Of a DNA stretch of 64,000 bases, positions 25,191 to 34,196 are shown piece by piece. Numbering within the stretch: the stretch's first letter is position 1; every line of letters starts with the position of its first letter. The notes under the pieces are model-generated. The model made no database searches and was not told the origin of the DNA. It was given only the letters and a program-made list of their open reading frames with translations. Origin of the DNA: Dyadobacter alkalitolerans DSM 23607 (GTDB lineage Bacteria; Bacteroidota; Bacteroidia; Cytophagales; Spirosomataceae). Location: the NCBI RefSeq assembly GCF_000428845.1, contig NZ_AUAS01000004.1:434001-498000 (forward strand). Direction: 5' to 3'. A program made the position numbers and the translations under genes.

Positions 25191-27502
25191 ATTGCGTCGT
25201 TTACAATAAACAAGGTTTCATTCAATGGAAGGCGTGGTAATGGAATCGCTGGCATTTCCGGTTTGATGATCTTAAATAGAAAAACTGCTTTTGTGTTATT
25301 TTTTAAAGATATGATATTTTGAAACTCATTGCGTAAACCTTGTAATTTGTCTTTTTCTGTAACACTTAACCCGATGCCTGAATCAAGCCGTTCAAACAAA
25401 AACAGGGGTGATAGCAACGGCTGGCCGCCCAGACCGAGTTGTTCAACGGTTAACCAAAGCCTTTGAGAAGCAACTCCTCCCAGAAAGTACTGATCTGCTG
25501 CATCCGGCAATGTAATAATAGCCACACAGGAAGCATCTGCGACGCTGAATTGGATAGGTTCCGTTAAAGCATTTCCACCACCAAATGCGCTTAGCGCGGC
25601 AGCGATTTTTTTATCCTTAACAATGGATAATGCGGCCATATGCGCTGGGGATGAGGCCAAAGCCTGGATAGGAACACCGTCGCCTGCATTCACATTTTCC
25701 GCGCCCGGCCACCGGATGTCGCGGTTGAAATAGTCGTTATGACCTTCCGGATGAAGCATCATTATCCTGTCGCAGGCGGCGACAACTCTTCCAAGTTGAG
25801 CGAGCTGTTCTTTTTCGGTAATGAGTTGAACATCAGCACCGGATACGCTCTCCACAGCCTTGCACAGGGCATTCATTTCTTCTTCTCGCAACGCATGGGA
25901 CAAGGTTGAATTCCGGTGTATTACGAAAGATTCCAGGGATTCTGCAAGCCCGTTAGTGTTATTTCCGGGCTGGGTTTCTTTTATAAATTGAATGCTGGCA
26001 ACCAGCTCGTTCGAATCTGTAACAGGGGATTTTTGTACGATGGTCTGATAGCCAAGCTGACTGGCCTTCAGCAACGCATGCTCATAGGCAGCGCCAAGGG
26101 CGAGGTGCGCGGCCATGTTATTGATATTAGAAAAAGAATGCGAGCGGAATGTATCGTGAAATAAATGCAGCAGACCATTTCGGAAAACCCATTTCCAGGG
26201 CTGGTCATTCCCGGTTGAATATGCTTTTGTTGCGGCATTAACAATCTGCCCGATTTCATCCGCGTTCGGAATAGCATCCGCCTGAGTCTGGGGTAGGGAA
26301 TCAATAATGGCAACAGCCCGTTGCAGGTCGAATGGTGCGTTCGGATTACTATAAACGGCGACCGCGGAGAGGTCTGGTTTATTATTGATCAGGGTTTCGA
26401 GATCAACATAATATCTTCCCGAATCCGTAAATTGATCCAGCAGAATGCGCCTGCAAACGTCGGTTACAACGCCTCCGCCCAGTGTTACCGCACTAGCAAG
26501 CTGCGGCCAGGTGGTGATCGTCTGCCCGATTTCCAGCAATGAAGCCCGCCCCCGGGTGGAAGTGTTCATGGCATCAATAATGCGCATTACTAATGGAAAG
26601 CGGTCGGAGGGGCTAATGTTCTTTAATTTTTCAGCTGGAATGTCAGCCAGCATTCCGTGCAGAATGGGCCTGTCCGTTTCCCGGTCAAAACGTTCCACAT
26701 CCAGCATTCCCCGGTCGCTCGTTTCCATCACAACGGGAATATGGAAGCTTTTGGCCATTTGACGCGCGCTGATCTTTACTTCCAGGTCGTCACATTCGTC
26801 AACGAGAATGTCCAGCTTACCGCCTTCGGTAAGAAATGAAGTGATATTGCCTTCTGTAATTCCTTCCGTATAACATTCTATTTCCAGGTAGGGATCTATC
26901 TCCGCAATTTCCCTGGCCGTCACTATCGCTTTGTTAATCCCTATATTGTGCAGACCGGTTTTTATCCGGTTCAAATTACTGAGCTCAATTGTGTCAAAAT
27001 CAGCAAGTTTTAATGTTCCGCAAATGCGTTCGGTAGCAACGCTGAGTGCAACTGCATGACCAACCGAAAGTCCGATGATACCAATTCTGCGTTCAGATAA
27101 TGTTGCCTGTTCGTGCGGGGTAATCTTATAATGGTTTCTGCTGGTTCTTAATGTTACGAAGTCGTGCTTGTTGAGAATGTGCAGCAGCCGGTTGGTCCAG
27201 GGATAATAAACCCACGAACCCAGCAGATCGGGATCTTTACCTGAAATCCATTCGTCATACTTTTCGTCAATTTCAGCACTTGTAAGCTTTTTCCTGGGAT
27301 TTTGTATCTTAATCAGCTCCTTCATTTGGGAAGAAAACAGATCCAGGACGATTTTTTGTTGATAGTCGGAAAGGACTGCGTTAAACTTTTGTTTGTCAGC
27401 ACTTTGTTCGTGAAAGATAAAAATCGGCTTATAGATCGTATTGTTTGCTGGATAGGGATACATTTTTAAGCTATTAGGAGGACGGTTCCCAGAAGAACTC
27501 AC
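25187..27502 (-). CDS. E1/ThiF-like adenylation domain fused to a nitroreductase-like domain (Rv1355c family)
   Basis: A protein of 771 residues, cytoplasmic. Residues 1-138 are an unassigned helical region. Residues 139-350 are a ThiF/E1 Rossmann domain: RIGIIGLSVGHAVA nucleotide loop (G141-G149), LADFDTIELSNLNR with the conserved Asp and Arg, DILVDECDDLEVK, and HIPVVMETSDRG. No CxxC zinc pairs are present. From about residue 400 a nitroreductase-like domain is visible (STGNDQPWKWVF, MAALSIVKDKK, YFLGGVASQRLWL). Rv1355c family proteins share this build and have no assigned reaction. It is first in the five-gene signalling operon. Codon 14 is another possible start. Confidence 0.82.
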   Translation of the reverse strand: MSSSGNRPPNSLKMYPYPANNTIYKPIFIFHEQSADKQKFNAVLSDYQQKIVLDLFSSQMKELIKIQNPRKKLTSAEIDEKYDEWISGKDPDLLGSWVYYPWTNRLLHILNKHDFVTLRTSRNHYKITPHEQATLSERRIGIIGLSVGHAVALSVATERICGTLKLADFDTIELSNLNRIKTGLHNIGINKAIVTAREIAEIDPYLEIECYTEGITEGNITSFLTEGGKLDILVDECDDLEVKISARQMAKSFHIPVVMETSDRGMLDVERFDRETDRPILHGMLADIPAEKLKNISPSDRFPLVMRIIDAMNTSTRGRASLLEIGQTITTWPQLASAVTLGGGVVTDVCRRILLDQFTDSGRYYVDLETLINNKPDLSAVAVYSNPNAPFDLQRAVAIIDSLPQTQADAIPNADEIGQIVNAATKAYSTGNDQPWKWVFRNGLLHLFHDTFRSHSFSNINNMAAHLALGAAYEHALLKASQLGYQTIVQKSPVTDSNELVASIQFIKETQPGNNTNGLAESLESFVIHRNSTLSHALREEEMNALCKAVESVSGADVQLITEKEQLAQLGRVVAACDRIMMLHPEGHNDYFNRDIRWPGAENVNAGDGVPIQALASSPAHMAALSIVKDKKIAAALSAFGGGNALTEPIQFSVADASCVAIITLPDAADQYFLGGVASQRLWLTVEQLGLGGQPLLSPLFLFERLDSGIGLSVTEKDKLQGLRNEFQNIISLKNNTKAVFLFKIIKPEMPAIPLPRLPLNETLFIVNDAI

Positions 27503-27849
27503 GTAAAATTTAAAATTCGACGAAATGTATTGATCTTCGTATAAAATCGCTGCCGTAGAAACTTTGTAACCGGGCGGGCGATCCTATGTCTATCAATAGT
27601 TACACAAATTGCTGAAATTATTTTTCTAAAACTACCACAGGTTGTATCGAGGACAAAATTTTTGATTTGAAAGCGTCTAAATTCATTGACAAGTAGTTGG
27701 TTACACAGACGTAAAAAGTTAATTTGTAAAAAGCACTTAGCGCTTTTATACTATTATAGAATTAATATTATAATATTATCAATTAGTTGAGCGTATCGGA
27801 TCGAACTAAAATATAAAACAACCTCCGAAATAGAAAGATTTTTGTAATA
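27503..27849. promoter_or_regulatory. Divergent intergenic region of the signalling operon and a REC gene
   Basis: AT-rich stretch of 347 bases that must carry the promoters of both the minus-strand operon and the plus-strand REC gene. A short hairpin, AAAAGC and GCTTTT separated by seven bases, lies near 27730-27750, and an almost pure AT run lies at 27750-27782. No complete TTTG/TAnnTTTG promoter pair was found by eye on either strand. Confidence 0.4.
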
Positions 27850-28317
27850 ATGGAAACCAAAGAAAAAATAAGCGTCCTGTATGTAGATGATGAGATCAAC
27901 AACCTCAATTCATTCAAGGCTGCGTTTAGAAGAGATTTTAACATTCTGATCGCTACATCAGGAAGGGAAGGCTTGGAGCTGCTGAAACATAATGTAGTGC
28001 ACGTGATCATTACGGACCAGCGCATGCCCGAAATGACAGGGGTTGACTTCCTGATAGAAGTGTTAAAGGATTATGCAGAGCCTGTCCGCATTCTGTTAAC
28101 AGGCTATACCGACGTATCAGCCGTGATTGATGCAGTGAACAAGGGCCACATCTACTATTATCTCAACAAGCCGTGGGATGAAGCCCAGCTGCGAATCATC
28201 ATCAAAAATGCACACGAGATTTTTTACCTGCGGGAGAAGAACAAGGAACTCATTGAAAAGCTGATCGAAGTGAATGGTCAGCTGGAATTCCTGCTCAGGC
28301 AAAACCTGCTTTCATAG
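27850..28317 (+). CDS. Response regulator with C-terminal coiled coil
   Basis: A protein of 155 residues: a REC domain (D13/D14, phosphoacceptor D56 in ITDQRMPEMTG, Lys in LNKPWDE) and a short charged coiled coil (about 120-150) with no DNA-binding or enzyme domain. Its REC closely resembles the receiver of the hybrid kinase at 21232-22323: both share LY(V/I)DDE, NSFKA/HSFKA, DQRMP and KPWD at the same spacing. It is divergently transcribed from that operon and probably belongs to the same pathway. Confidence 0.88.
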   Translation: METKEKISVLYVDDEINNLNSFKAAFRRDFNILIATSGREGLELLKHNVVHVIITDQRMPEMTGVDFLIEVLKDYAEPVRILLTGYTDVSAVIDAVNKGHIYYYLNKPWDEAQLRIIIKNAHEIFYLREKNKELIEKLIEVNGQLEFLLRQNLLS

Positions 28318-28330
28318 CAGGTTGCAACAT

Positions 28331-28495
28331 TCATTTTCTTCTGAAACTGATATTCCTTCTTGATAATTGCGCGTGCCCGAACTGTTTCAACAGGTTCAGC
28401 ACAGCTGAAAATCCGGCAGTAATAAATATTGCCAGGAAAAGAATAACTGCGAATACCAGGTTGCCTATTGCTTTCAGAAATATGATAAAGTCCAT
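28331..28495 (-). CDS. Small single-helix membrane protein, 54 residues
   Basis: The minus strand from 28495 reads MDFIIFLKAIGNLVFAVILF, continues hydrophobic to about residue 30, then becomes basic and ends SFRRK. One membrane helix with a positively charged C-terminus is clear. Its stop is 13 bases from the convergent REC gene stop. No family is recognised. Confidence 0.5.
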   Translation of the reverse strand: MDFIIFLKAIGNLVFAVILFLAIFITAGFSAVLNLLKQFGHAQLSRRNISFRRK

Positions 28496-28650
28496 CTGCT
28501 TATGTGTTTAGTGGGTGTTTGCGGTTGATATGTTAAAATCATACCAGCGTGAAAAAACGGCCCTGAAAACCTTATGACGTGATGCATTGGTATCCTTTTT
28601 GCTTACTGTAATATAAAAAGTGACCAAAAATTCATCAAACCGATTCAATC

Positions 28651-28863
28651 ATGAAAAAGATATTGGCAGTAGGAGCAATTTCAGGCGTTGTGTTGTATGT
28701 TTTCTTCAACAAATTTTTCAGACAGATGGAAAGAAATTTCGGCGCTGAAAAAAAACAGGATGAACTTACCGGGAATAACAAAACTGAAGGGTATTTTTAC
28801 CACCAAAGCGAACTGGCCACGGATGGCACAGCAGGACAGCTTGCGTCAAGCATTAATAATTAA
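28651..28863 (+). CDS. Small hypothetical protein with N-terminal hydrophobic segment
   Basis: A protein of 70 residues with a short hydrophobic N-terminus (MKKILAVGAISGVVLYVFF) followed by a polar tail rich in Gln, Asn and Gly. It could be membrane-anchored. It lies 48 bases upstream of the lipoprotein esterase and may share its transcript. No family is recognised. Confidence 0.5.
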   Translation: MKKILAVGAISGVVLYVFFNKFFRQMERNFGAEKKQDELTGNNKTEGYFYHQSELATDGTAGQLASSINN

Positions 28864-28911
28864 AAAGGCCTGATTACCAGGCAAATCAAGCATAAATACT
28901 CTACCTGGATA

Positions 28912-30072
28912 ATGTGGCGGACAGTCTACCTACAATGCATTTTTTTACTTTTAGCTGGATTGTTCGCTGCATGCGAAGGGCCAAGTCCCTTCGAGCCCCC
29001 CATTAAAGAGCCCATTGGAGAACCTGGCGAAGAGCCGGAACCCATCGACACCAGCGGCATTGACACCACGGGACATTCGAATCCCGGCCCCGTCATTATT
29101 GATACATTAAAGCCGCGTAACAGCAATCGGTTTTTGGCCTTGTCCAAAGGCTTCGGCACTGCCAACATTTACAGCGAATCAGAGCTCGGCATTATCACCG
29201 GCACTTACAAGCAGGCACCGGACTACAAAGGGGGCACTGCGAACCTCAATTATTCTTTCATCGCCCCACAAAACGACACACTTAAATATCGCCCGTTTGT
29301 GCTCTTCCTCCATGAAGGCGCATTTATTTATGGTGATCTCGGTAGCGAAATGGGGAAAGCCAGGTCCATGGCCAGGAAAGGTTATGCAGCGGCTGCTATC
29401 AACTACCGCCTTGGATTTGAGGGCGGGAGCCAAACGAATACCTGCGGCGGCAATAATAAGGAAGTAATTCAGGCTCTTTATCGCGGTGTTCAGGATACGT
29501 ATACAGCATTACACTACTTTGCTGATAAGTCCGACGAGTTTGGAATAGACCCTGGTCAGATGATGCTGGCGGGAAGCAGTGCAGGTTCAATGATTATTTC
29601 TGCCCTGGTTTATATGGATGAGGCCGATTTTGAGGCTTTACAACCTGGAATTACAAAAACGCTAGGACGGTTGGATCCTGCTACCGGAGGCACCGAGTTT
29701 CGCGTTCGTAGTTTGCTTACTTATATGGGTTACTCTGTTTTCAAGACAACTTATGTTAACAGATCCAATGCGAAGCCAACCGTATTTTTTCAGGGAACCA
29801 GCGACAGTGTGCTGCCTTATATACAAGGTAATTTATTCTCATGCGGAAAATACTTGTGGATGCTGGGTGCAAAACCTGCTTCGGAGCGGCTGCATTCATT
29901 GAAAGTGCCTTATGACCTCAATTATCAGCCGGGAAAAGGCCATATTCTGTCTTACTCCCAGGAATATATCGCCAACCGTTACGCCCAATTCATGAAGCGG
30001 TTCTGGTCCGGAGACTTGCGGCAAACGACCGTCGAGGACATGAAAACCATTCAGGATATCAAACTTCCCTGA
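28912..30072 (+). CDS. Secreted alpha/beta-hydrolase (carboxylesterase-like), probable lipoprotein
   Basis: A protein of 386 residues. The N-terminal hydrophobic segment ends LFAAC at about residue 21, a lipobox-like site, followed by a Pro/Glu/Asp-rich linker (about 22-60). The hydrolase core has the oxyanion region LFLHEGAFIYGD, a nucleophile elbow GSSAGS in MMLAGSSAGSMIISAL, a probable acid in GTSDSVLPY, and the C-terminal His in PGKGHILSYS. The build is that of feruloyl/acetyl-xylan or type-B carboxylesterases, but the substrate is unknown. Confidence 0.82.
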   Translation: MWRTVYLQCIFLLLAGLFAACEGPSPFEPPIKEPIGEPGEEPEPIDTSGIDTTGHSNPGPVIIDTLKPRNSNRFLALSKGFGTANIYSESELGIITGTYKQAPDYKGGTANLNYSFIAPQNDTLKYRPFVLFLHEGAFIYGDLGSEMGKARSMARKGYAAAAINYRLGFEGGSQTNTCGGNNKEVIQALYRGVQDTYTALHYFADKSDEFGIDPGQMMLAGSSAGSMIISALVYMDEADFEALQPGITKTLGRLDPATGGTEFRVRSLLTYMGYSVFKTTYVNRSNAKPTVFFQGTSDSVLPYIQGNLFSCGKYLWMLGAKPASERLHSLKVPYDLNYQPGKGHILSYSQEYIANRYAQFMKRFWSGDLRQTTVEDMKTIQDIKLP

Positions 30073-30078
30073 TATCCG

Positions 30079-31206
30079 TTATCGTTTTTTCATGAAGGGC
30101 AGGAATTGTTTCAGATAGGTGGACAATTTCAATTCAAGATATTGATAGGATAGGTAAGACGCCACCATTGTCAGGAACAGCGCCAGGAAAAACATGGAAG
30201 TGCCGGTACTGTAAACCGGATACCCCAGGCTTTTGAAAAACTGACCTAAAATGACCACAATAGGCATATGTACGAGGTAAACCGAAAACGACATATCGCC
30301 GATTCTAACAAGCCAGTCGGGAAAGTTAATCGGGCGGCGCGCATTATAAAAGATGAATGCGGTGAAAAGCAGACTCGACCCAAATCCCCATTGTGAAGGC
30401 CCCAAGCCACCAAAGAAGCCCGACCAGTACTGCCATAATGCAAGGGAAACGAACAGAAACACAAGCCAGACCCTTGCAAACGCGGATGCGAGAATAGGAA
30501 ACAGTTTTTCGTTCGTATAAATGAGGCCGATAATGACGCCATATACAAAATTCCAGATAATAGGATTGGTGATCATATTCAGGTATCCGCTTCCGTAGTC
30601 GGCGGTTCGCTGGGTTTCCAATGTAATGTAACCCAATGTAAGCGGAAGGATGATCAACGTGATGATCACGATCACGAAGAACACATACCATCTGAACCTG
30701 GAGAAGAACATGGAAATGGCCACAAGCGCATAAAAATAGATCTCATAATTGAGCGTCCATCCAACCGGAAGAAAGGCATATCCGTAAAATGGCGGATCGG
30801 TATGCGTGACCGGGATGAAAAGTAAGCTCAGGATCACACTTTTAACAGCGCCTGGTTGCAGCCCTACTTTGACCTGGAATAAAAAGTAAAGAAGGGTAAT
30901 GATCGCATAGGTGGGCCAGATCCGGATAAACCTGCGCGCCATGAATTTATAAACCGAAAGCAGTGAAAATGTGGTGTGTTTGGTAATGTACACCATAATG
31001 AACCCGCTGATCACAAAGAACAAGGCAACGCCGGAAGGGCCTGAATTGAAAAAAAAGTCAAGTTCCTGCTTGAAGGGTTCACCTTTTCCGATGACGTCTT
31101 TAAGATGGTAAATGGTGACAGTTAGTGCCGCAGCCGCTCTGAGAACCTGTATACTGTTGATCTTGGACTCGAAGGGATTGCTGACCGGCTTTATCTCCTG
31201 ATTCAT
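30079..31206 (-). CDS. Acyltransferase family 3 membrane protein (OafA/YrhL-like)
   Basis: An integral membrane protein of 375 residues with about ten helices. Family features are the N-terminal VLRAAAALTVTIYHLKD with the conserved His, the GVALFFVISGFIM segment, RRFIRIWPTY, and the later SFSVYLVHMPIVV. Members O-acylate sugars of cell-surface polymers. It converges with the esterase gene, with only 6 bases between stops; whether an acylating and a deacylating enzyme side by side is functional or coincidental is unclear. Confidence 0.9.
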   Translation of the reverse strand: MNQEIKPVSNPFESKINSIQVLRAAAALTVTIYHLKDVIGKGEPFKQELDFFFNSGPSGVALFFVISGFIMVYITKHTTFSLLSVYKFMARRFIRIWPTYAIITLLYFLFQVKVGLQPGAVKSVILSLLFIPVTHTDPPFYGYAFLPVGWTLNYEIYFYALVAISMFFSRFRWYVFFVIVIITLIILPLTLGYITLETQRTADYGSGYLNMITNPIIWNFVYGVIIGLIYTNEKLFPILASAFARVWLVFLFVSLALWQYWSGFFGGLGPSQWGFGSSLLFTAFIFYNARRPINFPDWLVRIGDMSFSVYLVHMPIVVILGQFFKSLGYPVYSTGTSMFFLALFLTMVASYLSYQYLELKLSTYLKQFLPFMKKR

Positions 31207-31382
31207 TCTGTTAAGTAAAATTTTGCGGTTTGGGATCCGGCTGTAAAGTAAGTTAAAGTTTGCTTCATGTTGTAATTTGTGAGCAGCCGGGCGTGATTTT
31301 CCGTGAAACTGTGCATTTCAGGCTCAATCGGCATAATTTTAGTTAATCGCTAGTAAACGTATAGTGCAAAAAGTAATTGAAT

Positions 31383-31814
31383 ATGATGGATCAAGCATTA
31401 AGTGTTCAGGATCAGATAAATATAGAAGCTCCGTTGAGCAAAGTGTGGGAAATATTGATAGCCCCGAAATACATCAGGCAGTGGGATGAGCTTCCTTCGG
31501 ATTTCGGCGATTATTACCTGGAACTTGGAAGGGTAATCGACTGGTCGGGCAGGTCGCGGCTGACGGTCACGGCGCACGAGCCTAATGCGCTTCTGAAACT
31601 TTCGCTGTACGTGGATAAGTGGGAGCAGTCGCCTGCTGCGTATGACATTGCGTATACATACAGGCTCTCAGAAGATGAAAAGGGCGTTTTGCTGCAAGTG
31701 GAAGTTGGCGATTTCGCGGTTTTGACAGACGGGCAGAGTTACTATGATGCTTCTGTAGAGTTCGCAAAAACGGCATTGGAGAAAATCAAAAATCTGGCGG
31801 AAAACAGACTTTAA
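31383..31814 (+). CDS. SRPBCC/AHSA1-like small-molecule-binding protein
   Basis: A protein of 143 residues with the START/AHSA1 helix-grip pattern: INIEAPLSKVWEILIAPKYIRQWDELP at the N-terminus, a central beta sheet, and the long C-terminal helix YDASVEFAKTALEKIKNLAE. The ATG at 31383 is preferred over an in-frame TTG at 31377. It is 42 bases upstream of a MerR-family regulator on the same strand. The ligand is unknown. Confidence 0.82.
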   Translation: MMDQALSVQDQINIEAPLSKVWEILIAPKYIRQWDELPSDFGDYYLELGRVIDWSGRSRLTVTAHEPNALLKLSLYVDKWEQSPAAYDIAYTYRLSEDEKGVLLQVEVGDFAVLTDGQSYYDASVEFAKTALEKIKNLAENRL

Positions 31815-31828
31815 TTGCGGGGGTGAGT

Positions 31829-31836
31829 ATATTTGT
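31829..31836 (+). promoter_or_regulatory. Candidate -7 promoter element (TATATTTG) before the MerR gene
   Basis: TATATTTG, an exact TAnnTTTG match, lies 20 bases before the ATG of the MerR-family gene. No TTTG -33 element is at the expected distance. Motif match only. Confidence 0.4.
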
Positions 31837-31856
31837 AGTTATCACCGCCGAAAGTC

Positions 31857-32168
31857 ATGCAACCGAACACCAAACTTTACTATGATACCAACGAAGTAGC
31901 CGAAATGGTTGGCTGCGAGCCATCTGCCCTGCGCTTTTGGGAAAAGAAATTTCCACAGCTGAACCCCAAACGGGACGCACGAAACAGGCGCAGATATACG
32001 GAGCGCGATATTGAGATCATTAAAAAGATTATGCACCAGCGCGACAAGCAGGGGCGTACGATCAAAGGTGCGCGTGAGCAGATGCGCAGAAAAGAGGAAT
32101 CGCAGCTGCTGATCCAGCGCTTGATGCGTGTCCGGAAGTTCCTGGTGGAATTGCAGGAGACATTGTAA
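31857..32168 (+). CDS. MerR-family transcriptional regulator, minimal
   Basis: A protein of 103 residues with an N-terminal winged helix: KLYYDTNEVAEMVGCEPSAL, RFWEKKFPQLNPKRDARNRRRYTERDIEIIKKI, then a dimerisation helix. There is no C-terminal effector domain, as is usual for the short MerR proteins common in Bacteroidota. It lies 29 bases upstream of the M28 peptidase gene; targets are unknown. Confidence 0.9.
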   Translation: MQPNTKLYYDTNEVAEMVGCEPSALRFWEKKFPQLNPKRDARNRRRYTERDIEIIKKIMHQRDKQGRTIKGAREQMRRKEESQLLIQRLMRVRKFLVELQETL

Positions 32169-32197
32169 ATTCCCGCCGTTTTAATTTATCCATACCC

Positions 32198-33421
32198 ATG
32201 AAATATTTCCTTTTGTTGCTGCTTGGCTGTGCTTCATTTTCATCCTATGCGCAGAAATTTCAGGCATCGGCGATCCGCAAGCACATTGAATTTTTGGCAT
32301 CGGATGATATGGAAGGAAGAGGAACGGGAAGTTTGGGGGAAATCCGGTCGGCGAACTACATTGCCACGATGTTCGGGGAACTGGGCCTGAAACCTGCTGG
32401 AACGGATGCCGGTTTCTTTCAGCCATTTCAGGTAAAATATGCCATTGAAGGCAACTTACACCAGGTTACAGCCCGCAATGTTGCGGGATTTTTAGATAAT
32501 GGTGCCAGGAAAACAATCGTTATCGGCGCGCATTACGATCATTTGGGAAAAGGTTTTCAGGGAAGTTCGCTCACGCCGGATAGTCGCAACAAAATCCATA
32601 ATGGTGCGGACGACAATGCTTCCGGTACAACGGGACTGCTTGAACTGGCAAGGCATTTTGCAAAAAACAACATTACTGAAAAGCATAATTACCTCTTTTT
32701 GGCATTTTCGGGCGAGGAGCTAGGGCTTATCGGTTCCAAGTATTTTACAGAAAATCCGACCATCCCGCTTGCGTCCGTTTCCTGCATGATCAATATGGAT
32801 ATGATCGGAAGGCTCAGCGATGAAAAAGGGATCATTGTATCGGGTTGGGGGACAAGCCCGGTCTGGGGAAAGCTGATTCCTGATCTTGTCAAGGCGCAGA
32901 ATCTGAAATATACGGTTGATTCCTCTGGCGTAGGCGCATCGGATCACACTTCATTTTATTTGAAAAATATTCCTGTTGTGCAGTTCTTTACAGGCGGTCA
33001 TGGCGATTATCATAAGGTTAGCGATGACATTGAGCGCATTAATTTTGAAGGTGAGGCCAAAATCCTGACCATTATTGCTGGTCTGCTGGAAAACATAGAT
33101 AAAGAAACAACGGATCCACAGTTTATAACAGCCGACAATCCGCATACAGGCAACAAAACATCTGATTTCAAGGTAACCTTGGGCGTGATGCCGGATTACA
33201 GCTATTCGGGCAAAGGCCTGAAAATCGACGGCGTTTCCAAAGCCCGTCCAGCCGAAAATGCCGGGATACAGGCTGGTGACATCATTACTAAGCTTGCCGG
33301 TAAAGAGATAACATCTATTTACGATTACATGGAAGTGCTCGGCAAGCATGAAAAGGGAGAAAAAGTGGACGCAGAATTCTTACGTGGATCCGAAACGAAA
33401 AAGGTTTCAATCACTTTCTAA
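32198..33421 (+). CDS. Secreted M28-family zinc aminopeptidase with PDZ domain
   Basis: A protein of 407 residues with a signal peptide (to YAQ, about residue 19). Zinc ligands of M28 are all visible: IGAHYDHLG, NGADDNASGT, FSGEELGLIGS, INMDMIGRL and the late His in GGHGDYHKV. A protease-associated part precedes the core, and residues about 330-407 form a PDZ domain (KGLKIDGVSKARPAENAGIQAGDIITKLAG). Exported peptide degradation is likely. It overlaps the convergent phosphodiesterase gene by 4 bases. Confidence 0.92.
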   Translation: MKYFLLLLLGCASFSSYAQKFQASAIRKHIEFLASDDMEGRGTGSLGEIRSANYIATMFGELGLKPAGTDAGFFQPFQVKYAIEGNLHQVTARNVAGFLDNGARKTIVIGAHYDHLGKGFQGSSLTPDSRNKIHNGADDNASGTTGLLELARHFAKNNITEKHNYLFLAFSGEELGLIGSKYFTENPTIPLASVSCMINMDMIGRLSDEKGIIVSGWGTSPVWGKLIPDLVKAQNLKYTVDSSGVGASDHTSFYLKNIPVVQFFTGGHGDYHKVSDDIERINFEGEAKILTIIAGLLENIDKETTDPQFITADNPHTGNKTSDFKVTLGVMPDYSYSGKGLKIDGVSKARPAENAGIQAGDIITKLAGKEITSIYDYMEVLGKHEKGEKVDAEFLRGSETKKVSITF

Positions 33422-33930
33422 CTGATCATCGCCCCGCGTTTTCCCAGCTCAATAGCCTCCATCTGGCTGATCAATCCTTCGTGTATATTGAACCGCAGCA
33501 GCGTGCGGAATTTATGAAAACCTTCCCGCCCTGCCGCGCCGGGGTTAATGTAAAGCATATTGTTCAATGCTTTGTCGCGTATCACCCGCAGGATGTGCGA
33601 ATGCCCGCACACAAAAATATCAGGAGTTTGTGATTTCAGTTCCGGCATGACCATCGGGTTGTAACGCGGAGGCGCGCCGCCAATGTGCGTGATCCAGACC
33701 CGGAACCCTTCCAGCTCAAAATGCAGGTTTTCCACTGTCCTCGCCCGGATATCATTGTTATCAATGTTCCCAAAAACAATGCGGCAGGGCTTGAACACTT
33801 CCAGCTGCTCAATGATCTTTACCGATCCGATATCTCCTGCATGCCATATCTCATCACAATTTTTAAAATGATCAAAGACCCGTTCGTCCAGATAGCCGTG
33901 TGTGTCTGATATTAAGCCAATTGTTTTCAT
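33418..33930 (-). CDS. YfcE/MJ0936-type metallophosphoesterase
   Basis: A cytoplasmic phosphodiesterase of 170 residues with all five family motifs: GLISDTHGYLD, IWHAGDIGS, VFGNIDNND, FVCGHSHI and the terminal NPGAAGREG. There is no signal peptide, unlike the exported phosphoesterase at 6600-7820. Substrates in the family are small phosphodiesters. It converges with the M28 peptidase gene. Confidence 0.9.
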   Translation of the reverse strand: MKTIGLISDTHGYLDERVFDHFKNCDEIWHAGDIGSVKIIEQLEVFKPCRIVFGNIDNNDIRARTVENLHFELEGFRVWITHIGGAPPRYNPMVMPELKSQTPDIFVCGHSHILRVIRDKALNNMLYINPGAAGREGFHKFRTLLRFNIHEGLISQMEAIELGKRGAMIS

Positions 33931-34196
33931 TCTGTTTAAATAAATATCAATTCAGTGCAAACATTCCCCGCATTTTGTAACCGCAAAATAAATTAATTTA
34001 TTTTTCTTGAAGATTAAAGTAACTTATATATAACCTTTTCATATATTAGGTTTCAAATCTTAATTAAAGTTAATTTTTTATTAACATCTTATAAAACGGC
34101 TTTCAAACTAATTTATTAGTTGTAAAGTTGCAGCACTTTCTATATTATTGCGTATTGTAATTTATCAGTTACATACTTCGACTCATCTAACCACGA

